Below, in pieces: positions 53,608 through 62,340 of a DNA stretch of 64,000 nucleotides. The DNA comes from Burkholderiales bacterium. Its GTDB lineage: Bacteria > Pseudomonadota > Gammaproteobacteria > Burkholderiales > Ga0077523. The stretch is taken from the NCBI GenBank assembly GCA_019747905.1, contig JAIEQG010000020.1, forward strand, positions 1 to 64,000, read 5' to 3'. The notes beneath the pieces were generated by a model. The model worked only from the letters and a program-made list of their open reading frames with translations, ran no database searches and had not been told where the DNA came from. The translations under genes and the position numbers were made by a program. Numbering within the stretch: the stretch's first letter is position 1; each line of letters begins with the position of its first letter.

Positions 53608-54993
53608 GTGCCGATCCGCAGACTCCTCGTAGCAAACCGCGGCGAGATCGCGGTGCGGGTGCTGCGTGCCGCGCGCGAGCTGGGTATCCAGACGGTGGCG
53701 GTACACAGCGATGCCGACCGCGAAAGCCTCGCGGTGAAGATGGCCGACATGGTGATGCCCATCGGTCCGCCGCAGGCCGCGAAGAGCTATCTCAACGTCG
53801 ACGCGCTGATGAAGGCCGCGCTCGATTCCGGCGCCGATGCCGTGCATCCCGGCTACGGCTTTCTCTCGGAGAACGCCACGTTCGCCGAAAAAGTGGAAAG
53901 CGCCGGCCTGATCTTCGTCGGCCCGACACCCGAGGCGATCCGCATCATGGGCAACAAGTCGCTCGCGCGCGAAACGGCCTCGAAGGCCGGCGTGCCCTGT
54001 GTGCCCGGCAGCGATGGTGTCGTCGATTCGGTCGAGCAGGCCGTGGAGTCCGCGACCCGGATCGGCTGGCCCATCATGATCAAGGCTTCCGCCGGCGGTG
54101 GCGGCCGCGGCATTCGTGTGGCGCACGACGCCGATGAACTCCGCAGCCAGATGACCACGGCCCAGGCCGAGGCGCAGGCTGCCTTCGGCGACAAGAGCGT
54201 GTACCTCGAACGCTTCATCCGGCGCGCACGCCACGTGGAAGTCCAGGTTCTGGGCGACGGCAAGAACGCCGTGCACTGCTTCGAGCGCGAATGTTCGCTG
54301 CAGCGGCGGCGGCAGAAGATCCTCGAAGAGGCGCCCTCTCCCGCACTGTCCGCCGACACGCGTTCCCGTTTGTGCGAATCGGCGGTGCAACTCGCGCGAT
54401 CGGTCGGCTATCGCGGTGCCGGCACTCTCGAGTACCTCTACGACGACGTATCGCGCGAGTTCTTCTTCATCGAGATGAACACGCGCATCCAGGTGGAACA
54501 CCCGATCACGGAGATGATCACCGGCATCGACCTGGTGCGCGAGATGATCCGCATCGCCGGCGGCGAGCCGCTGCGCTTCAAGCAGAGCGACATCGTGATG
54601 CGCGGCGCCGCCATCGAATGCCGCATCAACGCCGAGGATCCGGACAGGAACTTCATGCCGAGCCCCGGCAAGGTGCACGAGGTGATTCTGCCCGGCGGCC
54701 CCGGCGTGCGCGTGGATTCGATGCTGTACCCCGGCTACACCGTGCCGCCATGGTACGACTCGCTGCTCGCCAAGCTGGTGGTGCACGCGGAGGACCGCCC
54801 CACCGCCATCGCCCGCATGCGCCGGGCGCTGCGCGAACTACACATCGAGGGCGTCAAGACGACGCGCGGCCTGCATCTCACACTGATGGACGACCCGCGC
54901 TTCCAGGCGGCCGAATTCGACACCAATGCGCTCGAAGGCTGGCTCGCCGCGCGCGCGCCGGCCGCTTCTCCCACCACGACCACCTCGCCTTAA
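53608..54993 (+). CDS. Biotin carboxylase subunit (AccC-like)
   Basis: 461 residues, the usual size. ATP-grasp fold: VANRGEIAVRVLRAARELG (N-terminus), HPGYGFLSENATFAE, glycine loop KASAGGGGRGIRV, and catalytic region FIEMNTRIQVEHPITEMITG. It carboxylates carrier-bound biotin with ATP and bicarbonate. GTG start 20 bp after the carrier gene, 9 bp before the next. A housekeeping acetyl-CoA carboxylase would have a longer AccB and separate AccA/AccD, so this set is a dedicated one. Confidence 0.92.
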   Translation: MPIRRLLVANRGEIAVRVLRAARELGIQTVAVHSDADRESLAVKMADMVMPIGPPQAAKSYLNVDALMKAALDSGADAVHPGYGFLSENATFAEKVESAGLIFVGPTPEAIRIMGNKSLARETASKAGVPCVPGSDGVVDSVEQAVESATRIGWPIMIKASAGGGGRGIRVAHDADELRSQMTTAQAEAQAAFGDKSVYLERFIRRARHVEVQVLGDGKNAVHCFERECSLQRRRQKILEEAPSPALSADTRSRLCESAVQLARSVGYRGAGTLEYLYDDVSREFFFIEMNTRIQVEHPITEMITGIDLVREMIRIAGGEPLRFKQSDIVMRGAAIECRINAEDPDRNFMPSPGKVHEVILPGGPGVRVDSMLYPGYTVPPWYDSLLAKLVVHAEDRPTAIARMRRALRELHIEGVKTTRGLHLTLMDDPRFQAAEFDTNALEGWLAARAPAASPTTTTSP

Positions 54994-55002
54994 GGAACCT
55001 CC

Positions 55003-55887
55003 ATGGCAGCCGCAACCGCCCGCTACAGTTTCGGAGCCGACGAGCACGTGTTCGTCGAGTTCTCGGAGGACATGTCGCTCGAGTCGTTCTTCAAGGGCAT
55101 GGCGATCACCGACGCGCTCGCCAAGCGCAAGGTGCCCGGCGTGACCGAGATCTGCCCGGCGAACGCCTCGTACCTGGTGCGCTTCGATCCGGACGTCATC
55201 CACCCGAACGAGATGCTGAAGGTGCTGCAGCAGATCGAGCGCGACGTCGGCACGGCCGAGCTGGAAGTCGCCACGCGCATCATCGAGGTGCCGGTGCTGT
55301 ACAACGATCCGTGGACCCACGAGACCCTGATGCGCTTTCGCGAACGCCACCAGGATCCGAAGAGCACCGATCTCGAGTACTCCGCGCGCGTGAACAACTA
55401 CCCGACGGTGGACGCCTTCATCGACGCGCACGCCGGCAGCCCCTGGTTCGTGTCGATGGTGGGCTTCGTCGCCGGACTGCCGTTCCTGTTCCAGATGGTG
55501 GAGCGCTCGAAGCAGATCGAGACGCCCAAGTACCTGCGGCCGCGCACCGACACGCCGAAGCTCACCATCGGCCACGGCGGCTGCTTCGGCTGCATCTATT
55601 CCGTGCGCGGCGCGGGCGGCTACCAGATGTACGGCGTCACGCCGGCGCCGATCTTCGATCCCGCGCAGAAGCTGCCCTATCTCCGCGAGTTCATGTGCTT
55701 CTTCAAGCCGGGCGACATCGTGAAGTACCGCAAGATCGATCGCGCCGAGTACGACCGCATGACCGCGCAGGTGGAAGCCGGCACGTTCGACCTGCGCATC
55801 CGCCCGGTGTCGTTCTCGTTGAAGCAGTTCCTGGCCGACCCCGCCGGTTACAACAAGAAGCTCGAGGAGACCCTCCATGACCGTTGA
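55003..55887 (+). CDS. Carboxyltransferase subunit, KipI/AHS1 type (PxpB-like)
   Basis: 294 residues, longer than the usual PxpB (near 220). The extra material (RIIEVPVLYNDPWTHETLMRF to NNYPTVDAFIDAH, about 90-140) and the end (FFKPGDIVKYRKIDRAEYDRM) resemble, from memory, the AHS1 part of urea carboxylase and not the short PxpB. GYQMYGVTPAPIF holds the family's GGYQ..G motif. With the next protein it should make the carboxyltransferase that uses carboxybiotin. Overlaps the next gene by 11 bp. ATG at 55003. Confidence 0.85.
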   Translation: MAAATARYSFGADEHVFVEFSEDMSLESFFKGMAITDALAKRKVPGVTEICPANASYLVRFDPDVIHPNEMLKVLQQIERDVGTAELEVATRIIEVPVLYNDPWTHETLMRFRERHQDPKSTDLEYSARVNNYPTVDAFIDAHAGSPWFVSMVGFVAGLPFLFQMVERSKQIETPKYLRPRTDTPKLTIGHGGCFGCIYSVRGAGGYQMYGVTPAPIFDPAQKLPYLREFMCFFKPGDIVKYRKIDRAEYDRMTAQVEAGTFDLRIRPVSFSLKQFLADPAGYNKKLEETLHDR

Positions 55888-56851
55888 GATCGTGAAGCCC
55901 GGCCTCGCGACCACCATCCAGGATGCCGGCCGACCCGGCTACTACAACGTCGGCATCCCGCTGTCGGGCGCGCTCGACCAGTACTCGTTCCGCTGTGCGA
56001 ACCTGCTGGTGGGCAACGACGAGAACGCCGCGGTGATCGAGTGCACCCTGCTCGCGCCGGAACTCCTCTTCAACGTGTCCGCGATCGTCGCCGTCACGGG
56101 CGCCGACGCGACGCCGAGGGTGAATGGTTCGCCCATGCCGCGCAACGAGTCGTTCGCGGTCAAGGCCGGTGACAAGCTCAGTTTCGACTTCATGCGCCTG
56201 GGGGCCCGCGGCTATGTCGCCATCGCCGGCGGCATCGACGTGCCGGTGATCCTCGGCAGCCGCTCCACCTACGGCCTCGGCGCCTTCGGCGGGTTCCAGG
56301 GACGCAAGCTCGCGGTGGGCGACAAGCTGCCCATCGGCAAGGCTTCGAACACGGCAAAAGCCGGCCGCAAGCTGACGGCGGACCTCGCGATGCCGCTCCC
56401 GAAGGAGACGGAACTGCGCGTGCTGCCGGGCCTGTATTTCCACCGCATCACCGATGCGTCCGCGGACAACTTCTTCGCCGACACGTGGGCCGTGGCGCCG
56501 GAAGCCGATCGCATCGGCTATCGCTACAAGCAGGGCCGGCCGCTGCAATGGCGCGAGCGCAAGCAACCGTTCGGGGCCGGCTCCGATCCCTCGAACATCG
56601 TCGACGCGGGCTATCCGTACGGGTCCATCCAGGTGCCCGGAGGCGTCGAACCCATCATCCTGCACCGCGACGCGGTGTCCGGCGGCGGCTACGCGATGAT
56701 CGGCACGATCATCAGCGCCGACATGGACAAGATCGCGCAGATGCAGCCCAACTACAAGGCTCGTTTCGTCCGGGTTGACATGGATCAGGCCCTCGCGGCG
56801 CGAGGGGATTACAAAGCACGAATGGATCGCGTGAGGAAGGCATTGGCTTGA
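55877..56851 (+). CDS. Carboxyltransferase subunit, KipA/AHS2 type (PxpC-like)
   Basis: 324 residues. Family motifs: VKPGLATTIQDAGRPGYYNVGIP, SGALDQYSFRCANLLVGN and YVAIAGGIDVPVILGSRSTY. In urea carboxylase the same domain sits beside AHS1 in the carboxyltransferase part. Start overlaps the preceding gene by 11 bp, implying equal production. Alternatively the pair works without carboxybiotin as in PxpABC, where ATP activates the ring directly; the neighbouring biotin genes favour the carboxylase reading. Confidence 0.9.
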   Translation: MTVEIVKPGLATTIQDAGRPGYYNVGIPLSGALDQYSFRCANLLVGNDENAAVIECTLLAPELLFNVSAIVAVTGADATPRVNGSPMPRNESFAVKAGDKLSFDFMRLGARGYVAIAGGIDVPVILGSRSTYGLGAFGGFQGRKLAVGDKLPIGKASNTAKAGRKLTADLAMPLPKETELRVLPGLYFHRITDASADNFFADTWAVAPEADRIGYRYKQGRPLQWRERKQPFGAGSDPSNIVDAGYPYGSIQVPGGVEPIILHRDAVSGGGYAMIGTIISADMDKIAQMQPNYKARFVRVDMDQALAARGDYKARMDRVRKALA

Positions 56852-56913
56852 AGCATCGTCCGTAGTCGAACATGTCCCGGCCGCCGAGCGGCCGGGCCTC
56901 GGGAGCAAGCACC

Positions 56914-58668
56914 ATGAGCGCAACTGTCGACCGCATCACCCTGTCCGTCGTCCGGGGAGTCCTCGAAACCACCCAGCGCGAGATGACCCTCACGCTCGAG
57001 AAGACCGCCCGCTCCAGCGTGTTCAACACGGCGCACGACTACAGCAACGCGATCTTCAACCACCGGGCCGAGATGATCCTGCAGGGCCAGGACATCCCCA
57101 TCCACCTGGGCTCGCTCATGCCCGCCATGAAGGCCGTGGCCGGCTACTTCGCCGACGACACCCACGAAGGCGACGTGATCTATCACAACGATCCGCGCTA
57201 CATGGGCAGCCACATCCTGGACTGCTGCATGTACAACCCGGTCTTCTACCAGGGCGAGCTGGTGTTCTGGACGGTGTGCAAGGGTCACGTCACGGACATC
57301 GGCGGGCCAGTGCCGGCCGGGTACAACCCGGACGCGAAGGAACTGTACGCGGAAGGGCTGCACATCCCGCCGTTGAAACTGTGGGACCGCGGCAAGGAGC
57401 GCAAGGACGTCGTCAATTTCATGCTCTCCAACATGCGCGCCCGCCGTGACCAGGAAGGCGATCTGCGTGCGCAGTACGGCGCCGTGAAGGTGGGCGAGCG
57501 CAACCTGATCGCGCTGCTCGACAAGTACGGCGTGAAGACTGTTCAGGCGTGCATCGACGAGCTGATGAACATGGCCGATCGACAGATGCGCGCCCTGATC
57601 GGCTCGCTGCCCGACGGCGTGTACGAGGACAGCGCCCTGGTGGAAGACGCCGGCCACGGCTATGGCGATCTCGAGATCAAGGCGCGCGTGGAAATCCGCG
57701 GCGACGCCTGCAAGATCGCGATCAGCAGCCCGCCGCAGATCCCGTACTTCATCAACTCCTACGCCGGCAATTCGGTGTCGGGCGTCTTCCTCGGGCTGAT
57801 GATGTTCGCGCAGGTGGACCCGCCCTACAACGAAGGGCTCTACCGCTGCGTCGAGCTCGATCTCGGGCCGAAGGGCACGCTGTGCAATGCGGTCGAACCA
57901 GCGCCGTGCGTCAACTGCACCACCACGCCCATGGAAACGCTGGCCGACGCGGTGCGCAAGGCTTTCGAGAAGGCCGCGCCGGACCGCGCCGTCGCCTCGT
58001 GGGGCCACGCGAACGGCGTGAACATCGCCGGGCAGGACAAGCGCAACAACGAGGAATACGTGAGCATGATCCTCGCGAGCATCATCTCCGGTGCGGGAGC
58101 CACGGCCTACATGGACGGTTGGCATGCCTGTGGCCCGCAGTGCTGCTTCGGCGCACTCACTTCCGGCGACATCGAGGTGCTGGAGTATTCCTACCCGATC
58201 ATCATCCACCGCTATTCGCTCATGACCGACAGCGGCGGTGCCGGCAAGTATCGCGGCGGGTCGGGCACGGTGTGGGAGGTGGAACCGCTCGACCACGAAA
58301 TGACCGTCATCACGTTCGGCGAAGGGCGCCGCTTCCCAGCGCTGGGTGCCGCGGGTGCCCACAGCCAACTGGACGACGCGAAGGTGGGACGCCTGGTCGT
58401 CAACACCCCCGCGGGCGAGAAGATCTATCGCGAGAATGTGGTGGTCACCATCAAGCCCGGCGAGCGTGCCGCCAACCACAATCCCGGCGGCGGTGGCTAC
58501 GGCGATCCGCTCGAGCGGCCGGTGGAACGCGTGGTCGACGACGTGAAGAACGGCATCGTCTCGGTCGCAGGGGCCAAGGCGGAGTACGGCGTCGTGATCG
58601 ACGCGTCGACTCTCGCCGTGGACCAGGACGCGACCAGGCGCCTGCGCGGTCAACGCGCGGCCGCCTGA
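56914..58668 (+). CDS. Hydantoinase B/oxoprolinase subunit
   Basis: 584 residues from ATG at 56914 with GGGAG upstream. The family features are clear: HDYSNAIFNHRAEMILQGQDIP, HEGDVIYHNDPRYMGSHILDC and, near the end, HNPGGGGYGDPLERP. With HyuA it forms ATP-dependent enzymes that open hydantoin, 5-oxoproline or lactam rings, or, in relatives, carboxylate ketones. The substrate is not determined by sequence. 62 bp after the KipA-type gene. Reading begins after the 42-nt open stretch from 56872. Confidence 0.9.
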   Translation: MSATVDRITLSVVRGVLETTQREMTLTLEKTARSSVFNTAHDYSNAIFNHRAEMILQGQDIPIHLGSLMPAMKAVAGYFADDTHEGDVIYHNDPRYMGSHILDCCMYNPVFYQGELVFWTVCKGHVTDIGGPVPAGYNPDAKELYAEGLHIPPLKLWDRGKERKDVVNFMLSNMRARRDQEGDLRAQYGAVKVGERNLIALLDKYGVKTVQACIDELMNMADRQMRALIGSLPDGVYEDSALVEDAGHGYGDLEIKARVEIRGDACKIAISSPPQIPYFINSYAGNSVSGVFLGLMMFAQVDPPYNEGLYRCVELDLGPKGTLCNAVEPAPCVNCTTTPMETLADAVRKAFEKAAPDRAVASWGHANGVNIAGQDKRNNEEYVSMILASIISGAGATAYMDGWHACGPQCCFGALTSGDIEVLEYSYPIIIHRYSLMTDSGGAGKYRGGSGTVWEVEPLDHEMTVITFGEGRRFPALGAAGAHSQLDDAKVGRLVVNTPAGEKIYRENVVVTIKPGERAANHNPGGGGYGDPLERPVERVVDDVKNGIVSVAGAKAEYGVVIDASTLAVDQDATRRLRGQRAAA

Positions 58669-58705
58669 TTCCGATCCACCCGACCACACCTATCGCACCC
58701 CCAGC

Positions 58706-60790
58706 ATGGCCAAGAAATACAGGCTCGGCATCGACGCCGGCGGCACCTTCACCGACTTCGTCTTCTCCGACGACGAACGCAACGTTCATCTGTTCAAGTC
58801 GACTTCCACGCCGGACGACGGCACTCTCGCCATCGATGCGGGCCTGCAGCAGATCAGCGCGGCGGTCGGACGCTCCGTGGACGACATCCTCGCGGACACC
58901 GACTTGTGCATCAACGGCACCACGGTCGCCCTCAATGCCCTGATCCAGTTCAAGGGCGTCAAGGTCGGATTGTTGTGTACGGCCGGCCACGAGGATTCCA
59001 TCGAGATCCGCCTCGGGCACAAGGAAGACGGTCACCGCTACGACGCAAAGTACCCGCCGGCCCGCATGCTGGTGCCGCGCTATCTGCGCGCGCCCGTGCG
59101 CGAGCGCATCCGTTCCGACGGCAAGGAGCACACTCCGCTCAACGAAGACGACGTGCGCGCCGCCTGCGAGATGTTCCGCCGGGAAGGTGTCCGGGCCGTG
59201 GTCGTCTCCTTCGTGTGGTCGGTACTCGACACTTCGCACGAGCAACGGGCAGCCGCCATCGTGCGCGAGATGCTGCCGGATGTCTTTCTTTCCGTCGGTT
59301 CCGAGGTGTTCCCGCAGACACGCGAGTACACGCGCACCTCCACCACGATCCTCAATGCCTATCTCGGCCCGGTGCTGCAGGGTTACGTGAACGGCATCGA
59401 CGCGTACATGCGCAAGCGCGGCCTGCATGCGCCGGTGCAGTACTTCCAGTCGAACGGCGGCATGGCCACCGGCCGCGCCATGGCTCAGAAGTCGGTGTAC
59501 GCGATCAATTCGGGGCCGGCGTCAGCACCGCAGGCCGGGCTCTATTTCGCCAAGCCCCTGGGCATCGACAACATCATCACGGTCGACATGGGCGGCACGT
59601 CCTTCGACATCACGCTCACCCAGGGCGGCCGCACCAACATCAGCAAGAACATCGATTTCCTGCGCTACCGCATCGGCGTGCCCATGATCCAGGTGGAAAC
59701 CCTCGGCGCCGGCGGCGGATCGATCGCCTGGATCGACCAGAGCGGCCTGCTGCTGGTGGGGCCGCAGAGCGCCGGCGCGGTGCCGGGCCCCGCGTGCTAC
59801 GGTCGTGGAGGCACCGAGCCCACTGTGACCGACGCCAACGTGGTGCTGGGCTATCTGCACCCCGAGCATCTGCTGCGCGGCCGGCTCAAGCTCGATCGCA
59901 AGGCCGCGATCCGCGCCATCGAGGAGCGGGTGGCCAAGCCCTTCAACATGTCCGTGGACGACGCAGCCTACGGCATCTTTCGCATCGTCAACAACAACAT
60001 GGTGGGCGGCATGCGGCGCGTGTCCATCGAACGCGGCTACGATCCACGCGATTTCACCCTGGTGGGGGCCGGCGGCGCAGGGCCCCTGCACATCACGGCG
60101 CTCGCGGCGGAAATGGGGATCAGCCGCGTGCTCGTGCCGAAGCTCGCGTCGGGCCTCTGCGCCTTCGGGCAGATCATCTCCGACGTCAAATACAACTACA
60201 TGGCGGCGTGCCCCATGCGCCTGGACGCGAACACCGATTTTGGCGTGATCCGCTCGCTCTATGCCGGCATCGAGCAGGAGGCCATCGACGCGCTGCGCGC
60301 GGAAGGCTTCAAGGATGCCGACATCGTGATCGAGCGCAGCATGGACCTGCGCTACGTCGGTCAGGTCCACGAATGCACGGTGGAACTGGGCTCCATGGAG
60401 ATCTCGAGCGACACCTTCCGCGAGATCCGCGCCCGCCTCGACCGCGTGCACAAGCAGCTGTTCACCTACGACGAACCGGAGAGCCTGGCGGAGGTGGTGA
60501 ACATCGAGAGCACGGTGTTCGGCCGCGTACCCAAGCCGGAACCGCCGCGCTATCCGGAAGGCGGTATCGATCCCGCGGCCGCGCTCGATCATCAGCGCGA
60601 CGCGGTCTTCCCCATCGGCGGCCGCATCCAGCGCGTGCCGACACCCGTGTACGACGGCGCGAAGCTGCTCGCGGGGAACACCGTCACGGGCCCCGCGATC
60701 ATCGAGGAGGAAACCACCTCCATCGTGGTCGAACCGGGCTGGTCCGCCATGCTCGATCCGCACGGCACGTACATCCTCACCCATGCATGA
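58706..60790 (+). CDS. Hydantoinase A/oxoprolinase subunit
   Basis: 694 residues. ASKHA-type ATPase: phosphate-1 motif GIDAGGTFTDFVFSD at the N-terminus, SNGGMATGRAM, adenosine motif VDMGGTSFDITL and GAGGAGPLHITALAAEMG. It hydrolyses ATP to activate the ring amide for the HyuB partner. Two oxoprolinase-type systems (PxpABC-like and HyuAB) in one operon is unusual and suggests successive steps or two substrates. The C-terminus (TTSIVVEPGWSAMLDPHGTYI) is family-like. Followed by 421 bp without a clear gene. Confidence 0.92.
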   Translation: MAKKYRLGIDAGGTFTDFVFSDDERNVHLFKSTSTPDDGTLAIDAGLQQISAAVGRSVDDILADTDLCINGTTVALNALIQFKGVKVGLLCTAGHEDSIEIRLGHKEDGHRYDAKYPPARMLVPRYLRAPVRERIRSDGKEHTPLNEDDVRAACEMFRREGVRAVVVSFVWSVLDTSHEQRAAAIVREMLPDVFLSVGSEVFPQTREYTRTSTTILNAYLGPVLQGYVNGIDAYMRKRGLHAPVQYFQSNGGMATGRAMAQKSVYAINSGPASAPQAGLYFAKPLGIDNIITVDMGGTSFDITLTQGGRTNISKNIDFLRYRIGVPMIQVETLGAGGGSIAWIDQSGLLLVGPQSAGAVPGPACYGRGGTEPTVTDANVVLGYLHPEHLLRGRLKLDRKAAIRAIEERVAKPFNMSVDDAAYGIFRIVNNNMVGGMRRVSIERGYDPRDFTLVGAGGAGPLHITALAAEMGISRVLVPKLASGLCAFGQIISDVKYNYMAACPMRLDANTDFGVIRSLYAGIEQEAIDALRAEGFKDADIVIERSMDLRYVGQVHECTVELGSMEISSDTFREIRARLDRVHKQLFTYDEPESLAEVVNIESTVFGRVPKPEPPRYPEGGIDPAAALDHQRDAVFPIGGRIQRVPTPVYDGAKLLAGNTVTGPAIIEEETTSIVVEPGWSAMLDPHGTYILTHA

Positions 60791-60897
60791 GCGCGCACCA
60801 TGTGCACAGGTTTGGGGCCACGGATCTCGTCCATGCACGCCCATGACTCACGGCGGCATGAACGATCTGCTTCGCTGCAGGGGAATCGCGCATCGGT

Positions 60898-60909
60898 TCA
60901 ATCGATTGA
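60898..60909. promoter_or_regulatory. 12-bp palindrome TCAATCGATTGA before the transporter genes
   Basis: A perfect, AT-balanced palindrome with matching G/C at plus/minus 8, in the 421-bp gap between hyuA-type gene and the binding protein. It could be an operator for separate control of the transporter. The rest of 60791-61211 shows no gene; a 6-bp hairpin (GCACAG/CTGTGC) lies near 61025. Confidence 0.35.
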
Positions 60910-61211
60910 CCGCGATGACCACACGCCGCGTGGCTGGCACCAGGGTTGCACGGAGAAGCGAGCGCCGTGAAGCGCCTCGCCCCGATCAAGAGAATGCCGG
61001 AGACGAGCGCTCGCACGGGAGGCCGCACAGCGATGAACTGTGCAGCCCTGCGCAGCGCGCGTCGACCGGATCGCAGTAAGGCAGGAGAAGCAGTCATTGG
61101 AGTCCCGTAGTCAAGCTGGGGAGCGGTGGGCGTCAACGCCGACACGGAGTCGACGTTCGCCAGGAGATCCGCGTTGCGCAAGCGACGCACGCACATAGGG
61201 AGAGATGCAAG

Positions 61212-62273
61212 ATGAAAGCGACGATGAAGTGGGCGCTGGCCGCCCTGGGTTTCGCGCTGTTGTCCGGCGGCCCCGCACAAGCGCAGGACAAGTGGTGGCC
61301 GATCAAGGTATTCGACGCCACCACCGGCAAGAACGTTTCGGTCGACTACTCCCCGCTGCCCAAGGCGGCGAAGCCGTGGAAGATCTGCGTGCTGTTCCCG
61401 CACATGAAGGACAGCTTCTGGGTGGCGGTGGCCTACGGCATCGTCGAGGAATCGAAGCGCATGGGCGTCAACATGACGCTGTACGAGGCCGGCGGCTACG
61501 AGAACCTGCCGAAGCAGCTGTCGCAGTTCGACGATTGCATGGCCTCCGGTTTCGACGCCATCGTGGTGGGCGCCATCTCCGAGGCGGGCCTGTCGCAGAA
61601 ATTCAAGGAAGGCATGGCCAAGGGCAAGCCCGTCATCAGCACGGTGAACCCCGTGGACAAGGCCGAGACCACCGCCAAGATGTTCGTGGAGTTCGACACC
61701 ATGGGTCACCAGACCGGCGACTACCTGGTGAAGAGCCTCGCGGGCAAGCCGGCCAAGGCCGTGAACTTCCCCGGACCGGCCGGATCGGGTTGGGCCGAGA
61801 AGTTCAATGACGGCTTCAAGGCTGCCATCAAGGGCACCAGCGTCAAGCTGCTGGACGAGAAGTTCGGCGACAGCGGCGTGGCGGTGCAGCTGAAACTGGT
61901 GCAGGACGCGCTGCAGACCTACCCGGACATGAACGTCATCTGGGGCACGGCGCCCACCGCCGAGGCCGCCATCGGCGCCGTCGCCGAGATCGGCCGCCAG
62001 AAGGACATCATGATCATGTCGTCCTACGAGAACCAGGCGATGCTCGACGCGCTCAACAAGGGCGAGATCCTGGGCTTCGCCACGCAGTATCCGGTGCTGG
62101 AAGGCCGCGTTGCCATCGACATGGCGGTGCGTGCGCTCGAGAAAAAGCCCCTGATGAAGTTCGTCAAGCCGATTCCCGACATGGTCGCCAAGTCGAACCA
62201 GAGCAAGATCAACATGAGCCTGGTGCTGGCCCCGGCCTCGTGGAAGCCGGTGTACTCCGTCGCGGCGAAGTAA
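61212..62273 (+). CDS. ABC transporter substrate-binding protein (sugar-type, TorT-like)
   Basis: 353 residues with a signal peptide (MKWALAALGFALLSGGPAQA, cut near residue 24). Type I periplasmic-binding fold: WKICVLFPHMKDSFWVAVAYG, then FDAIVVGAISEAGLS, GHQTGDYLVKSLAGKPAKAV and MIMSSYENQAMLDALNKGE. The closest pattern I recall is TorT, which binds trimethylamine N-oxide; this suggests a small nitrogen compound, but sugars are equally allowed by the fold. GGGAGAG before ATG. It feeds the ATPase and permease encoded next. Confidence 0.88.
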   Translation: MKATMKWALAALGFALLSGGPAQAQDKWWPIKVFDATTGKNVSVDYSPLPKAAKPWKICVLFPHMKDSFWVAVAYGIVEESKRMGVNMTLYEAGGYENLPKQLSQFDDCMASGFDAIVVGAISEAGLSQKFKEGMAKGKPVISTVNPVDKAETTAKMFVEFDTMGHQTGDYLVKSLAGKPAKAVNFPGPAGSGWAEKFNDGFKAAIKGTSVKLLDEKFGDSGVAVQLKLVQDALQTYPDMNVIWGTAPTAEAAIGAVAEIGRQKDIMIMSSYENQAMLDALNKGEILGFATQYPVLEGRVAIDMAVRALEKKPLMKFVKPIPDMVAKSNQSKINMSLVLAPASWKPVYSVAAK

Positions 62274-62287
62274 GCTGACGATGTTCC

Positions 62288-62312
62288 CCGCCCCGGCACC
62301 AAGCCGGGGCGG
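62288..62312 (+). promoter_or_regulatory. 10-bp perfect stem-loop between binding protein and ATPase genes
   Basis: CCGCCCCGGC, loop ACCAA, GCCGGGGCGG. Stem-loops here often protect the binding-protein mRNA or cause partial termination, so that more binding protein than ATPase is made. It also rules against the ATG at 62281 as the ATPase start. Confidence 0.65.
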
Positions 62313-62340
62313 CGGCCGATTCACCGAAGCGGTCAACAGC

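Noticed and set aside
56809-58689. Minus-strand open frame over the HyuB gene
   Set aside because: HyuB motifs on the plus strand are unambiguous; the antisense translation has no family features.
62281-62340. Twenty-residue N-terminal extension of the ABC ATPase
   Set aside because: The stretch encodes a perfect stem-loop and has no homology to the family N-terminus.
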